Shown one piece after another: positions 1 to 8,834 of a stretch of 49,699 nucleotides of DNA. Source of the stretch: Dehalococcoidia bacterium. GTDB taxonomy: Bacteria; Chloroflexota; Dehalococcoidia; GIF9; UBA5629. The notes under the pieces were generated by a model. The model was not told the DNA's origin, ran no database searches, and saw only the letters and a program-made list of their open reading frames with translations. The stretch lies in NCBI GenBank assembly GCA_011170325.1, contig DUEX01000016.1, positions 1 through 49,699 of the forward strand, read 5' to 3'. The first letter of the stretch is position 1; each line of letters starts with the position of its first letter. Both the position numbers and the translations under genes were made by a program.

Positions 1-443
1 ACCCCAGGCTTAGGTCGAAGACGCTTTTTGCCACCCATTATCATGAGTTGGTAGAGCTGGCTAGTTTCTTACCTCGAGTCAAGAACTTCAATGTAGCGGT
101 GACTGAAGAAGGGGGCAAAGTCATTTTCCTGCGCAAGGTTGTCCCCGGTGGTGCTGATAAAAGCTATGGCATTCACGTGGCTCAGCTGGCAGGTCTGCCC
201 ATGTCAGTGGTGCATCGGGCTCAGGAGGTTCTGGCCGGGCTGGAAAGCAGCCATCCTCGCCGAAAGCAGTATAAGGCCGCCCGGTCTAAGAAGGCATTAG
301 CTCAGCAGCTTCCCCTCTTTGGCGACAAGTCGCCGCTGGTTGACGAAATCAGCCAGCTCGACATCGATTCCATGTCCCCCCTTGAGGCCATTAGCAAACT
401 CTATGAATTGAGGCAGAAAGCAAAAGAAACCGGTTTACGATGA
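1..443 (+). CDS. mutS: DNA mismatch repair protein MutS, C-terminal fragment
   Basis: The gene enters from the left edge, with reading frame starting at base 3, so only about the last 146 residues are present. The visible part begins in the ATPase domain with the conserved TLFATHYHEL segment (residues 9-18 of the fragment). It continues through the NVAV and KSYGIHVAQLAG motifs typical of the MutS dimer-interface helix-turn-helix region. The tail, containing QQLPLFGD and SPLEAISKLYEL, matches the usual MutS C-terminus. MutS recognises mismatches and recruits MutL in an ATP-dependent way. No mutL is visible in the window. The family assignment is secure; start and N-terminal domains cannot be seen. 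Confidence 0.95.
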   Translation, partial: PRLRSKTLFATHYHELVELASFLPRVKNFNVAVTEEGGKVIFLRKVVPGGADKSYGIHVAQLAGLPMSVVHRAQEVLAGLESSHPRRKQYKAARSKKALAQQLPLFGDKSPLVDEISQLDIDSMSPLEAISKLYELRQKAKETGLR

Positions 444-503
444 CATGAGGTCGTTTAGCCGTGCCTCTATATGGTAGATTTGAAGTAGGGAGGTAAATAT
501 GTA

Positions 504-692
504 ATGAGAAATTTCTTAGATAAAATATTGATGGGTTTCGCAGTATTGACAGTTATAATTCTGGGAGTTGTCCAATTTGTTGACTTTCAATTGTTCGAAA
601 AGCTAGCGCAGCAAGCCATTATCGGAGCCATTTGGTTTGGCTTATTTGTTGTGGTGATCAGGTCTTTTTCACAAATGTTCAGACAAAAATAG
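504..692 (+). CDS. Small hypothetical membrane protein (62 aa)
   Basis: A 62-residue protein with two hydrophobic segments (about residues 8-28 and 38-53) and basic ends. This suggests a two-pass inner-membrane peptide. A GGGAGG ribosome binding site lies about 13 bases upstream of the ATG. I do not recognise a family. It sits between mutS and another tiny membrane protein of similar build (780-935), which may mean an ancient tandem duplication, although sequence similarity between them is weak. The good Shine-Dalgarno sequence and membrane pattern favour a real gene. Confidence 0.55.
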   Translation: MRNFLDKILMGFAVLTVIILGVVQFVDFQLFEKLAQQAIIGAIWFGLFVVVIRSFSQMFRQK

Positions 693-779
693 AGGGCAAC
701 ACGTTTTGGACTGACCTGTAGGGTGGTGCATATCGAAGTATAGCACCCTCTAGAGTGAGTTTTAGATGAGGAAGAGGTT

Positions 780-935
780 ATGAGTGTCTATTGGCGAGAT
801 GTATTCATTGTTTTATTTGTGTTAATAGTCATAATCCTGGTGAACATTAATTTTGATTTGAATCTATGGTTGCGTATTCTCTCGGCAGTCGTATTTTTAG
901 TGGTAGCTTATTCACTTTGTAGCAGGAAAAAGTAG
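780..935 (+). CDS. Small hypothetical membrane protein (51 aa)
   Basis: A 51-codon ORF with ATG at 780 and TAG at 933-935, preceded by a purine-rich GAGGAAGAGG ribosome binding site. The translation has two hydrophobic stretches (about residues 8-23 and 31-46) separated by a short NFDLNLW loop, and ends in a basic CSRKK tail. It resembles the preceding 62 aa protein in size and layout. Function is unknown; membrane insertion is inferred from hydrophobicity alone. A short inverted repeat follows directly (937-962) and may end its transcript. Confidence 0.5.
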   Translation: MSVYWRDVFIVLFVLIVIILVNINFDLNLWLRILSAVVFLVVAYSLCSRKK

Positions 936-936
936 A

Positions 937-962
937 GAGGCAAACCATGGAAAGCTTGCCTC
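937..962 (+). terminator. Hairpin after the small membrane protein gene
   Basis: A 7-bp inverted repeat, GAGGCAA (937-943) and TTGCCTC (956-962), with a 12-base loop. It lies two bases after the stop codon of the 51 aa gene. There is no following run of T, so it is at best a weak intrinsic terminator or a 3'-end stabiliser. Confidence 0.35.
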
Positions 963-977
963 CTGCTGAGGTAGGGG

Positions 978-1011
978 AGGATTGCTTGGCTTCGGCTCGC
1001 AATGACAATTA
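978..1011. repeat. Possible REP-like dispersed repeat copy
   Basis: The segment has ATTGC (981-985) and GCAAT (999-1003) arms around a GGCTTCGGCTC centre and is followed by GACAATT. Sequences of the form ATTGC-ttcg-rich centre-GCAATGAC are common intergenic palindromic repeats in many bacterial genomes. Only one copy was noticed here, so the call rests on recollection of the general pattern. Confidence 0.35.
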
Positions 1012-1138
1012 ATAAGGTGTTGGCTTGAAGTGCCAGATGGAGTTCTTTGCAAAGTGCCCAGTTTTTCAGGTATCATTTTACTTGGGTAGAACGTTTCTGT
1101 TTTGCGACATGGTGTAACAGAACCAGTAGGGAGGTGAC

Positions 1139-1921
1139 TTGAAAGTGGAACTGCAAAGAATTAACGAAGCTTTGGATTCCTATATTCGGCCTCAGACGTT
1201 TCCTGTAGCCGTTAAGATGGTCGGTTCAGCGAACGAGATTCCGGAGAAAGCCAGGGTGCCGAAGCGAGATTTGGGAGTGACCATGCCGGTATGCCAGGGC
1301 ATAGCTCTGGCCCGGCGTTACGGCTGGCTGATGGCGATGGGCGAGGAGGATATGCTTTGTCCGCTCGGTGCGCTTACATTGGGTTTCGTTCCAGCTAAAG
1401 CTAAATTTCTTGATGGCAGTTTTAATGTCCCTTTCTGGGTAAAGAATCAAGAGGTAAGAGCTAAAATCAACCGAAATCTGCCGCGGCTTGAGCAAGGAAA
1501 GTATAGTCATCTTATAGCAGCGCATCTCCATCGGGCCGATTTTGAACCTCAGGTTATTGTAGTCTATGGTAATCCAGCCCAGATATCGAGATTGATACAG
1601 AGTGCTGTTTACGGAACCGGCGAGCCCGTCGCTTCCATGAGCGCAGGCGGCTTTGCCTGCGGTGGAGAGGTCACTCAAACAATCCTGACTGACCAGTGCC
1701 AGTTAATCGTAGCTGGTGGCGGTGACCGGGCCCTTGCTTTAACCCAAGACCACGAAATGAGTTTTGCTATGCCTATGAGCAAAGCGGAGGCGCTGATCGA
1801 GGGACTTGAAGGAACCCATAAGGCTGGCTTGAGGTATCCGACGCTTTCTTTCCTCACGTATCAGGCACAGTTTCCTCAAGGATTTGGCGAGCTTATGGAC
1901 TATCTGAGGCAGGGTGACTAG
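1139..1921 (+). CDS. DUF169 family protein
   Basis: A 260-residue protein matching the uncharacterised DUF169 (COG2043) family. Features include the N-terminal PVAVKMV segment (about residues 22-28), the MPVCQG cysteine motif (about 49-54), a second cysteine in CPLGALTLGF (about 74-83), and a glycine/cysteine-rich GGFACGGEV loop (about 170-178). The conserved cysteines hint at metal or cofactor binding, but no activity is established for the family as far as I know. The start is a TTG with a strong GGGAGGTGA ribosome binding site just upstream. It lies alone between the small membrane proteins and argJ, with 41 bases to argJ. Confidence 0.8.
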   Translation: MKVELQRINEALDSYIRPQTFPVAVKMVGSANEIPEKARVPKRDLGVTMPVCQGIALARRYGWLMAMGEEDMLCPLGALTLGFVPAKAKFLDGSFNVPFWVKNQEVRAKINRNLPRLEQGKYSHLIAAHLHRADFEPQVIVVYGNPAQISRLIQSAVYGTGEPVASMSAGGFACGGEVTQTILTDQCQLIVAGGGDRALALTQDHEMSFAMPMSKAEALIEGLEGTHKAGLRYPTLSFLTYQAQFPQGFGELMDYLRQGD

Positions 1922-1962
1922 GCTAGAGCTATCGGGCAAAAAGTGCTATAGTTTCCTCATTC

Positions 1963-3168
1963 ATGACTTCCGGGTTTAAGACTGTTGCCTCTGGCACCAT
2001 TACCTCTCCGCAAGGCTTTCTGGCAGGAGCAGTTAAAGCTGGTATAAAGAGCCAGAAGGGGCTTGATTTAGGCGTTCTTTATTCCGAGGTGCCCTGTGCA
2101 GCTGCTGGTGTGTTTACTGCCAATGCAATTAAGGCAGCTCCAGTAATTTTGTCCCAAAGGCATTTACATGGTAGAAGTGCCCGGGCGATTGTAGTTAATT
2201 CAGGCTGTGCCAATGCTTGTACTGGTGACTCTGGGGTGGCCGATGCTGAGGAGATGGCAAGTTTGGTGGCTGAGAAGCTGGGGCTATCGCTGGAAGATGT
2301 TCTGGTTGCCAGTACCGGTGTGATTGGCGTGTCGTTGCCTATGGAACGGGTTCGAGCTAGTATTCCTCAGATTAGGATTACCAGGGACGGTGGACATGAG
2401 TTAGCCGCGGCGATGATGACTACGGATACTTTCGCCAAGGAGATAGCTGTATTTGTCGGAGCGGAGCCAGGTGGGTTTACCATCGGCGGTGTAGCCAAAG
2501 GAGCTGGCATGATACATCCCAATATGGCTACCATGCTCTGTTTCTTGGCTACCGATGCGGCTGTAGATGCTGATTTCCTGCAGTTGGCATTACAAGAAGC
2601 CGTGGATGCTTCTTCTAATATGATTACTATCGATGGTGATACTAGCCCCAGCGATATGGCGGTGATTTTGGCTAATGGCCTAGCCGGGAATGAAGTCATT
2701 AATGATAGCAACGGTGGAGCCTTTCACAAGGCTTTAGGTGAAGTTTGTCTTTATCTGGCCAAGTGTATTGCCCGAGATGGTGAAGGAGCGACTAAGCTTA
2801 TTGAGGTTACTATAGATGGAGCTCTCATGGAAACTGAGGCTCGCTTGGCAGCTCGTACCATAGCTGGCTCTCCATTGGTTAAGGCAGCCATACATGGTAG
2901 TGACCCTAACTGGGGACGGATTGTGGCGGCACTTGGTCGGAGTGGAGCACAAGTAATTGAGACAAAGTTAGACCTTTATTTGAATAATGTCTGTGTTATG
3001 AGGCAAGGCAATCCCGTGCCTTTTGATAAAAAGAAATTAAGGATTAGTCTGGCTGGTAAGGAAGTGTTCTTGAGATTGCATCTTAACCTTGGTGAAGATA
3101 GGGCTACTGCCTGGGGGTGTGACCTGTCTGAAGAATATGTTACTATTAATAGCGCTTATACGACTTAG
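1963..3168 (+). CDS. argJ: Glutamate N-acetyltransferase / amino-acid acetyltransferase ArgJ
   Basis: ArgJ moves the acetyl group from N-acetylornithine to glutamate, making the arginine pathway cyclic; some members also use acetyl-CoA. The 401 aa length fits the family. The self-cleavage site is visible in [14 protein letters not shown], with the nucleophile threonine at residue 190. Other landmarks are [12 protein letters not shown] (about 73-84), DGDTSPSD (about 225-232) and the GSDPNWGRI segment near residue 315. It opens the arginine cluster argJ-B-D-G-H. No argC, argF or argA is present in the window, so those steps must be encoded elsewhere. The ribosome binding site for the ATG is weak. 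Confidence 0.96.
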   Translation: MTSGFKTVASGTITSPQGFLAGAVKAGIKSQKGLDLGVLYSEVPCAAAGVFTANAIKAAPVILSQRHLHGRSARAIVVNSGCANACTGDSGVADAEEMASLVAEKLGLSLEDVLVASTGVIGVSLPMERVRASIPQIRITRDGGHELAAAMMTTDTFAKEIAVFVGAEPGGFTIGGVAKGAGMIHPNMATMLCFLATDAAVDADFLQLALQEAVDASSNMITIDGDTSPSDMAVILANGLAGNEVINDSNGGAFHKALGEVCLYLAKCIARDGEGATKLIEVTIDGALMETEARLAARTIAGSPLVKAAIHGSDPNWGRIVAALGRSGAQVIETKLDLYLNNVCVMRQGNPVPFDKKKLRISLAGKEVFLRLHLNLGEDRATAWGCDLSEEYVTINSAYTT

Positions 3169-3237
3169 TTGGGACATTAAGCTCAAAACAGAACTGATAA
3201 GTGACCTTTCATAAACTATATATATTTAATGTAAGAG

Positions 3238-4014
3238 ATGAAAACTATTGTCATTAAGATTGGTGGTAGCACTCTGGGCAACAGTGACACCACAGTTGAG
3301 GATTTAGTGATGCTCCAGAAGAGAGGCATACCGATGGTGGTAGTTCACGGCGGTGCTCAAACGGTGTCTGACTGGCTTGGTCGACTGGGCATCTCTACTA
3401 GCTTTATTAGAGGTTTAAGGGTAACCGATTTAGAGAGTTTGAGGGTGGTTACAGCGATACTGGCCGGGCTGGTTAATAAGGAGTTGGTATCAGCCATCTG
3501 GCGTTTGGGAGGCAAGGCCATAGGTTTAAGCGGTGCTGATGGTGGTTTGATTCAGGCGAGGAATAAAACTCCCGATTTGGGGTATACGGGTGAAGAATTA
3601 GAAATTGATGCGGCTTTGTTGGATATATTGCTAAAGACAGGCTATATTCCAGTGGTGGCGCCGATAAGCCTTAGTTTATCGGAGAAGCTGCGCCAGGATA
3701 CGAATTTACTCAATGTTAACGGGGATACTGCTGCTGGTGAAATAGCTGCAGCTTTGAATGCGGAGAAGCTTATTTTCCTTACCGATGTGCCCGGTCTTTA
3801 TGACAGCTCCAAAAACTTGGTTCATAGGCTGAGCCTAGATGATGCCAAGGCACTGGTTGCCTCCGGTACAGCTTCAGGTGGTATGGCTACGAAGATCGAT
3901 GCTTGCCTTAGAGCCTTGACCAAGGTGAGGCTAAGCCGAATTATTGATGGTAGGATACCTCATGCCTTGATTGATGAGATTGAGGGCGAGGGAAATGGGA
4001 CAACAATTGCTTAG
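3238..4014 (+). CDS. argB: Acetylglutamate kinase
   Basis: ArgB phosphorylates N-acetylglutamate, the second arginine step. The 258 aa protein is an amino-acid kinase, with KIGGSTL at the N-terminus (residues 7-13), VVHGGAQ (about 36-42), an NVNGDTAAGEIA substrate/nucleotide segment (about 159-170), FLTDVPGLYD (about 180-189) and GGMATKIDAC near residue 217. It lacks the N-terminal extension seen in arginine-inhibited kinases, so feedback by arginine is less likely (inference). It overlaps the likely start of argD by 20 bases. LysZ-type aminoadipate kinase is a relative, but the argJ/argG/argH context supports ArgB. Confidence 0.94.
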   Translation: MKTIVIKIGGSTLGNSDTTVEDLVMLQKRGIPMVVVHGGAQTVSDWLGRLGISTSFIRGLRVTDLESLRVVTAILAGLVNKELVSAIWRLGGKAIGLSGADGGLIQARNKTPDLGYTGEELEIDAALLDILLKTGYIPVVAPISLSLSEKLRQDTNLLNVNGDTAAGEIAAALNAEKLIFLTDVPGLYDSSKNLVHRLSLDDAKALVASGTASGGMATKIDACLRALTKVRLSRIIDGRIPHALIDEIEGEGNGTTIA

Positions 4015-5203
4015 CAAGATGGAGAATTGGCAGGAACTTGAACAAAAGCTGTTTATGAGGACGGCGAAGCGGTTACCGGTAACATTGGTTCGTGGTCAAG
4101 GAGCCAGGGTTTGGGATGCCGAAGGCAAAGAATATCTCGATTTTGTTGGCGGTTGGGCAGTGAATAGTTTGGGACATTGCCATCCGGTAATAGTCAGGGC
4201 ATTGACGGAACAGGCTCAGCTTCTCATTCAGGCGTCAAATCAATTTTATACTGTTCCTCAAGTACAACTAGCTGAGCTGCTAGTTGCCAAAAGCTGTCTT
4301 GACAGGGTCTTTTTTTGTAACAGCGGCGCCGAGGCTAATGAAGGGGCAGTGAAACTAGCCCGAAGATATGGCAAACTTCATCTTGGTGGGGCTTATGAGA
4401 TAATCACCGCCCGTGAGTCCTTTCATGGCCGGACTTTAGCTATGGTGGCGGCTACAGGTCAAGATAAGTTTCAAGAACCTTATATTCCTTTGCCAAATGG
4501 CTTTGTTAATGTAAATTACAATGATATTGAGACAATTAAAGCGGCGACTAGCACTCAGACTTGTGCTGTAATGGTGGAGCCTATTCAGGGTGAGGGTGGG
4601 GTCAATGTGCCGGACGATAACTATCTTAAGAAGATACGGGCTTGGTGTAATGAGAAGGGCATTCTTTTGGTTCTTGATGAGATTCAGACTGGTATTGGCC
4701 GAACTGGAACGCTGTTCGCCTATGAACAATTTGGTGTTGAGCCAGATATAATGGCTCTGGCTAAGGGATTAGGCAGCGGCGTGCCTATCGGGGCTCTTTT
4801 GGCTGAGGAGCGGGCTTCAGTTTTTGCTCCCGGTGAGCATGGCTCTACTTTTGGTGGTAACCCCTTGGTTTGTATGACTAGTCTGGCGGCTCTGAAATTC
4901 ATTATCGATAATGAAATACCAGAAAAGGTTAGACAGGTGGGGCAGTATTTTGTGGGTGGTTTGGAAAAGCTGAAGGCAAGGTTCGAATTTATCGCTGAAG
5001 TAAGAGGTCGCGGGCTGTTATTAGCTCTGGGCTTTACTAGTGATATAGCTGAGGAGCTGGTACTGGCTTGCCTGGAGAAGGGCTTGCTGGTTAATCAGGT
5101 GAAGCCCAATGCTTTGCGGTTCATGCCACCGCTTATTATCACTGAGAGAGATGTCGACGAAGCACTGGGCATCTTGGGAGAAGTTTTCAGTCGGAGGTTA
5201 TAG
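3995..5203 (+). CDS. argD: Acetylornithine aminotransferase
   Basis: A class III PLP-dependent aminotransferase converting N-acetylglutamate semialdehyde to N-acetylornithine. Landmarks are YLDFVGGWAVNSLGHCHP, the FCNSGAEANEGAVKLAR phosphate-binding loop, SFHGRT, EPIQGEGGV, DEIQTGIGRTG and the PLP lysine in ALAKGLGSGVPIGA. The start at 3995 is chosen because a GAGGGCGAGGGA purine tract precedes it. Starts at 3971 (in frame, longer) and 4019 (no Shine-Dalgarno, still a complete fold) are possible. The gene overlaps argB and ends two bases before argG, so the cluster is translated as one unit. The usual length of about 400 aa fits. Confidence 0.95.
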   Translation: MGQQLLSKMENWQELEQKLFMRTAKRLPVTLVRGQGARVWDAEGKEYLDFVGGWAVNSLGHCHPVIVRALTEQAQLLIQASNQFYTVPQVQLAELLVAKSCLDRVFFCNSGAEANEGAVKLARRYGKLHLGGAYEIITARESFHGRTLAMVAATGQDKFQEPYIPLPNGFVNVNYNDIETIKAATSTQTCAVMVEPIQGEGGVNVPDDNYLKKIRAWCNEKGILLVLDEIQTGIGRTGTLFAYEQFGVEPDIMALAKGLGSGVPIGALLAEERASVFAPGEHGSTFGGNPLVCMTSLAALKFIIDNEIPEKVRQVGQYFVGGLEKLKARFEFIAEVRGRGLLLALGFTSDIAEELVLACLEKGLLVNQVKPNALRFMPPLIITERDVDEALGILGEVFSRRL

Positions 5204-5205
5204 GA

Positions 5206-6447
5206 ATGTCAGATAAGGTGGTACTGGCTTATAGCGGTGGTTTAGATACTTCAGTAGCTATAAAATGGTTGGCTGATAAATATGATATGGAGGTTATCGC
5301 TCTTACCGCAGATATAGGTGGCGTTGGTGATCTCCCAGCAATTCAACAGAAAGCGCTGAAAGTGGGAGCAGTCAAGGCACTAACACTGGATACCAAAGAA
5401 CTTTTTGTTGATTCCTTCGTCTTCCCAGCTCTTCAAGCTGATGCCCTTTATGAGGGGCAGTATCCTTTGGCTACAGCCCTCGGCCGTCCTCTTATGGCTA
5501 AGCTACTGGTGGATGCAGCCAGGAGCGAAGGAGCTATTGCCGTAGCCCATGGCTCTACAGGCAAAGGTAATGACCAGGTTCGTTTCGATGTAAGTATTGT
5601 TGCTCTAGCTCCAGAGCTCAGGATTGTAGCACCAGCACGTGAGTGGGGTATGACCCGAGAAGAGACAATCGCCTATGCTGAGGGGCATGGTATTCCGGTG
5701 CCAATTACAGCTGCTAGCCCTTATTCTATAGATGAGAATCTCTGGGGGAGGAGTATAGAGTGTGGGGTTCTGGAGGACCCATGGGCTGAGCCTCCGGAGG
5801 AGATTTTTGCCTGGACGAAATCTCCTGCAACAACTCCTGATGTACCTGACTATGCAGAGATTGGTTTTGAAAAAGGAATCCCAATTAGCCTTGATGGTAA
5901 GAAATTGGATGGTGTTGCCCTTATTCAGCAGCTTAATGAGCTAGCTGGTAAGCACGGTGTAGGTAGAATTGACCATGTAGAAAGTAGGTTGGTGGGAATA
6001 AAATCGAGAGAGATTTATGAAGCCCCAGCAGCTACGGTGCTGCTTAAAGCCCATCAGGCTCTAGAAGCTATGACTTTGTCTCGGCATCAACTCCGCTTCA
6101 AGGAGAAAGTAGCTAGTGAATATGCTGACATTATTTATAATGGGCTGTGGTTTACCGCATTGCGTCAGGATTTAGCTGCCTATGTGGAGAGCTCCCAAAG
6201 GCATGTTGTCGGGACAGTAAAAGTCAAGCTTTTTAAAGGGAATTGTTCGGTAGTTGGTAGAAAATCCCCCGCCTCTCTTTACGACTATAGCCTAGCTACT
6301 TATGACAAAGGTGACGTCTTTGACCAGCAGGCCTCCCCTGGTTTCATTCACATCTGGGGGTTGCCAGTAAAAATCCAGGCACGGGTGCAAGGTAGCGGCA
6401 ATCGGGATATGAATAAGAAGAAGCCGAAGGACGAACTTGATACTTAA
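5206..6447 (+). CDS. argG: Argininosuccinate synthase
   Basis: ArgG joins citrulline and aspartate using ATP. The N-terminus shows the PP-loop pyrophosphatase motif AYSGGLDTSVA (residues 8-18), followed by the GRPLMAKLLV, AHGSTGKGNDQVRF and SPYSIDENLWGRSIE family signatures. At 413 aa the length is normal. GGAGG precedes the ATG by about 9 bases and the gene begins two bases after argD. The C-terminus ends in a lysine-rich tail. Downstream, 59 bases separate it from argH. Confidence 0.97.
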   Translation: MSDKVVLAYSGGLDTSVAIKWLADKYDMEVIALTADIGGVGDLPAIQQKALKVGAVKALTLDTKELFVDSFVFPALQADALYEGQYPLATALGRPLMAKLLVDAARSEGAIAVAHGSTGKGNDQVRFDVSIVALAPELRIVAPAREWGMTREETIAYAEGHGIPVPITAASPYSIDENLWGRSIECGVLEDPWAEPPEEIFAWTKSPATTPDVPDYAEIGFEKGIPISLDGKKLDGVALIQQLNELAGKHGVGRIDHVESRLVGIKSREIYEAPAATVLLKAHQALEAMTLSRHQLRFKEKVASEYADIIYNGLWFTALRQDLAAYVESSQRHVVGTVKVKLFKGNCSVVGRKSPASLYDYSLATYDKGDVFDQQASPGFIHIWGLPVKIQARVQGSGNRDMNKKKPKDELDT

Positions 6448-6506
6448 GAGACAGTAAGCAATGTAGCTATTTCGTTTGTAGGCTGGTGGGTTGAAGGATT
6501 GTAGTT

Positions 6507-7913
6507 ATGAGCGACAAAAGAGGAGAACGCTTGCGTAGCCGATTTAGTAAGGGAATCAATAAGTTAGCCGGGCAATATGTTGCTTCCATTTCCTTTGACT
6601 GGCGATTGTACCGGCAGGATATTGCCGGAAGTATTGCTCATGCTCAGATGCTGGCTAAACAAGGCATAATATCAGAAAGAGATGCTGAGCTCATCACCTC
6701 AGGCCTTGTCTCTATTCGTGATGAGATTGAGCAAGGGAAACTTGAGTTCAAGTCCGAGCTTGAGGACATACACATGAATATCGAAAATAGGCTATTTGAA
6801 AAAATAGGTGACGTGGCAGGCAAACTGCATACCGCTCGTTCCAGAAACGACCAGGTAGCTTTAGACCTGCGCCTTTTTGTGAAGGAAGCGATCTCAGAAG
6901 CTGTTAGCAAACTAAGAAAATTTCAACGGGTTCTGTTGGATGTTGCTGAAGGTAATAGAAATGTTGTTATGCCTGGATATACCCATCTCCAGCCGGCTCA
7001 GCCAATTCTTTTTGCCCATCATCTTCTGGCTTATTTTGAAATGTTCCAGCGGGATATAGAAAGATTTCAAGATTGTTTGAAACGCGTTGATGTCTTGCCA
7101 CTAGGCAGTGGAGCCTTAGCTGGAGTAGCTTATCCTATTGACCGTGATTTTGTAGCTAGGAGGCTGGGCTTCAGTCAGGTGAGCACCAATAGCCTTGATG
7201 CTGTTTCTGACCGTGATTTTGTGGTTGAATATGAGGCGGCTGCTGCTGTAACTATGATGCATTTGTCTCGGCTGGCGGAGGAGACAGTCCTGTGGTCTTC
7301 AGCCGAGTTTGATTTTGTGGAGATTGACGAAGCATATGCTACCAGCAGTAGTATTATGCCACAAAAGAAAAATCCGGATGTGGCAGAATTGACTAGAGGC
7401 AAAACAGGCAGGGTCTATGGTCACCTCATGAGCCTTTTGACTGTGATGAAAGGTTTACCCTTGGCTTATAATCGGGATATGCAAGAAGACAAGGAAGGGC
7501 TTGTGGATACTGTAGATACGCTCCTTTCCAGTTTAGAGGTGTTTGCTGGGCTGGTAAGGACGGTGAAAGTCAATGCTGCCCGAATACGTGATGTTACGGC
7601 AGGCAGTTATATCTTGGCTACCGACCTGGCTGACTACTTGGTAAAAAGGGGATTGCCTTTCCGCCAAGCGCATAATGTTGTAGGTAAGCTGGTGCAATAC
7701 GCTATTAGTAAAGGTAAGGGCTTTGAGGAGCTAAGCTTGGAGGAATATCGCAATTCCTCGCCTCTCTTTACTGAGGATGTATATGCTATTACTGTGGAAG
7801 CCTCAATTGCGGCTCGGAATGCTATCGGTGGTACTGCTCCGGAGCAGGTGGCAGTAGCCTTAACCCGGGCCAGAGAAATCGTTGGAGTAGAAGATGAAAA
7901 GCAAGCGGATTAA
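6507..7913 (+). CDS. argH: Argininosuccinate lyase
   Basis: ArgH splits argininosuccinate to arginine and fumarate. The 468 aa protein is a typical fumarase/aspartase superfamily member: TARSRNDQVALDLRLF (about 112-127), the catalytic-histidine segment MPGYTHLQPAQP (about 156-167), and the signature SSSIMPQKKNPD (about 280-291) with the catalytic serine. A GAAGGA site lies upstream of the ATG. Its 3' end overlaps the start of rpe by 20 bases, suggesting coupled translation. This closes the arginine block. Confidence 0.97.
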   Translation: MSDKRGERLRSRFSKGINKLAGQYVASISFDWRLYRQDIAGSIAHAQMLAKQGIISERDAELITSGLVSIRDEIEQGKLEFKSELEDIHMNIENRLFEKIGDVAGKLHTARSRNDQVALDLRLFVKEAISEAVSKLRKFQRVLLDVAEGNRNVVMPGYTHLQPAQPILFAHHLLAYFEMFQRDIERFQDCLKRVDVLPLGSGALAGVAYPIDRDFVARRLGFSQVSTNSLDAVSDRDFVVEYEAAAAVTMMHLSRLAEETVLWSSAEFDFVEIDEAYATSSSIMPQKKNPDVAELTRGKTGRVYGHLMSLLTVMKGLPLAYNRDMQEDKEGLVDTVDTLLSSLEVFAGLVRTVKVNAARIRDVTAGSYILATDLADYLVKRGLPFRQAHNVVGKLVQYAISKGKGFEELSLEEYRNSSPLFTEDVYAITVEASIAARNAIGGTAPEQVAVALTRAREIVGVEDEKQAD

Positions 7914-8571
7914 ACTAGCGCCGTCAGTTCTTTCTGCTGACTTCAGCCGTCTTGGCGAGCAAGTCGCTGAGGTGACCAAAGCTGGTGCTGACTATATTCA
8001 TGTCGATGTCATGGATGGGCATTTCGTACCTAATATCAGTATCGGGGCTCCAGTGGTGGCATCTCTTCGTTCTTGGACTAATCTGCCTCTAGATGTGCAC
8101 TTGATGATTGAGCGACCAGAGGTCCATATTTCGCAGTTTGCTGAGGCTGGAGCCGATATTATCACGGTTCATGTTGAGGTTTGCCAGCATCTTCACCGCT
8201 TGGTTGAGGCAATAAAGGGGTTGGGGGTTAAGGCAGGGGTATCATTGAATCCAGCCACTCCACTGGGTTCATTGGACGAGATTCTGCCTCTCCTTGATTT
8301 GGTATTGGTCATGACTGTCAATCCTGGATTTGGTGGTCAAGCCTTCATAGAAAGTATGGTAGATAAAATAAGTCGGCTGCGAGAGATGCTGGATGATAGG
8401 CAAGCCAAGGCGGAGTTAGAGGTTGATGGTGGTATCACTGCTAGTGTAGCTCCAAGAGTAGCTCAAGCTGGAGCTGAGGTTCTAGTTGCTGGAGCTGCAA
8501 TTTTTAACTCTAAGCAGAGTGCTGGTGAAGCATTACATGAGATGAGGAGAGCGCTTGATTTAGCGGGCTAG
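7894..8571 (+). CDS. rpe: Ribulose-phosphate 3-epimerase
   Basis: This TIM-barrel enzyme interconverts ribulose-5-phosphate and xylulose-5-phosphate. The 225 aa length is standard. LAPSVLSADF at the N-terminus, HVDVMDGHFVPNIS with the metal-binding His/Asp, DVHLMIERPE, VNPGFGGQAF and ELEVDGGI are all present. A GGAG ribosome binding site lies inside the end of argH. The last 12 bases overlap the 3' end of rpmB on the opposite strand. Confidence 0.96.
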   Translation: MKSKRIKLAPSVLSADFSRLGEQVAEVTKAGADYIHVDVMDGHFVPNISIGAPVVASLRSWTNLPLDVHLMIERPEVHISQFAEAGADIITVHVEVCQHLHRLVEAIKGLGVKAGVSLNPATPLGSLDEILPLLDLVLVMTVNPGFGGQAFIESMVDKISRLREMLDDRQAKAELEVDGGITASVAPRVAQAGAEVLVAGAAIFNSKQSAGEALHEMRRALDLAG

Positions 8572-8748
8572 TTTGTGTTGGCTACGTAGGCAACGGGTAC
8601 ACAAATTAAGCCGTTTGGGTTTGCCATTGACGATAATCATGGCTGGCTGAATATTGGGCAGCCAACGGCGCCTAGTATACTGCTTAGAATGGCTTACCTG
8701 ATTACCATATTGAACTGTTTTTCCACAGAGATCGCATTTCCTAGCCAA
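8560..8748 (-). CDS. rpmB: 50S ribosomal protein bL28
   Basis: A 62 aa protein starting MARKCDLCGK. It carries GNQVSHSKQYTRRRWLPNIQ and a C-terminal LCTRCLRS, which together are the signature of bL28. Two CxxC pairs (residues 5/8 and 51/54) mark the zinc-binding form of the protein. It stands alone on the minus strand, convergent with rpe and divergent from the FakA-like gene. Confidence 0.95.
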   Translation of the reverse strand: MARKCDLCGKTVQYGNQVSHSKQYTRRRWLPNIQPAMIIVNGKPKRLNLCTRCLRSQHKLAR

Positions 8749-8834
8749 GTTTCTTAGACTCCTTCGCCATAAACTAAATTTGACAAAAGTAGTAAAATAA
8801 TACCACGTTTGCTAAATTAAGCAAAGGGGTGGAG

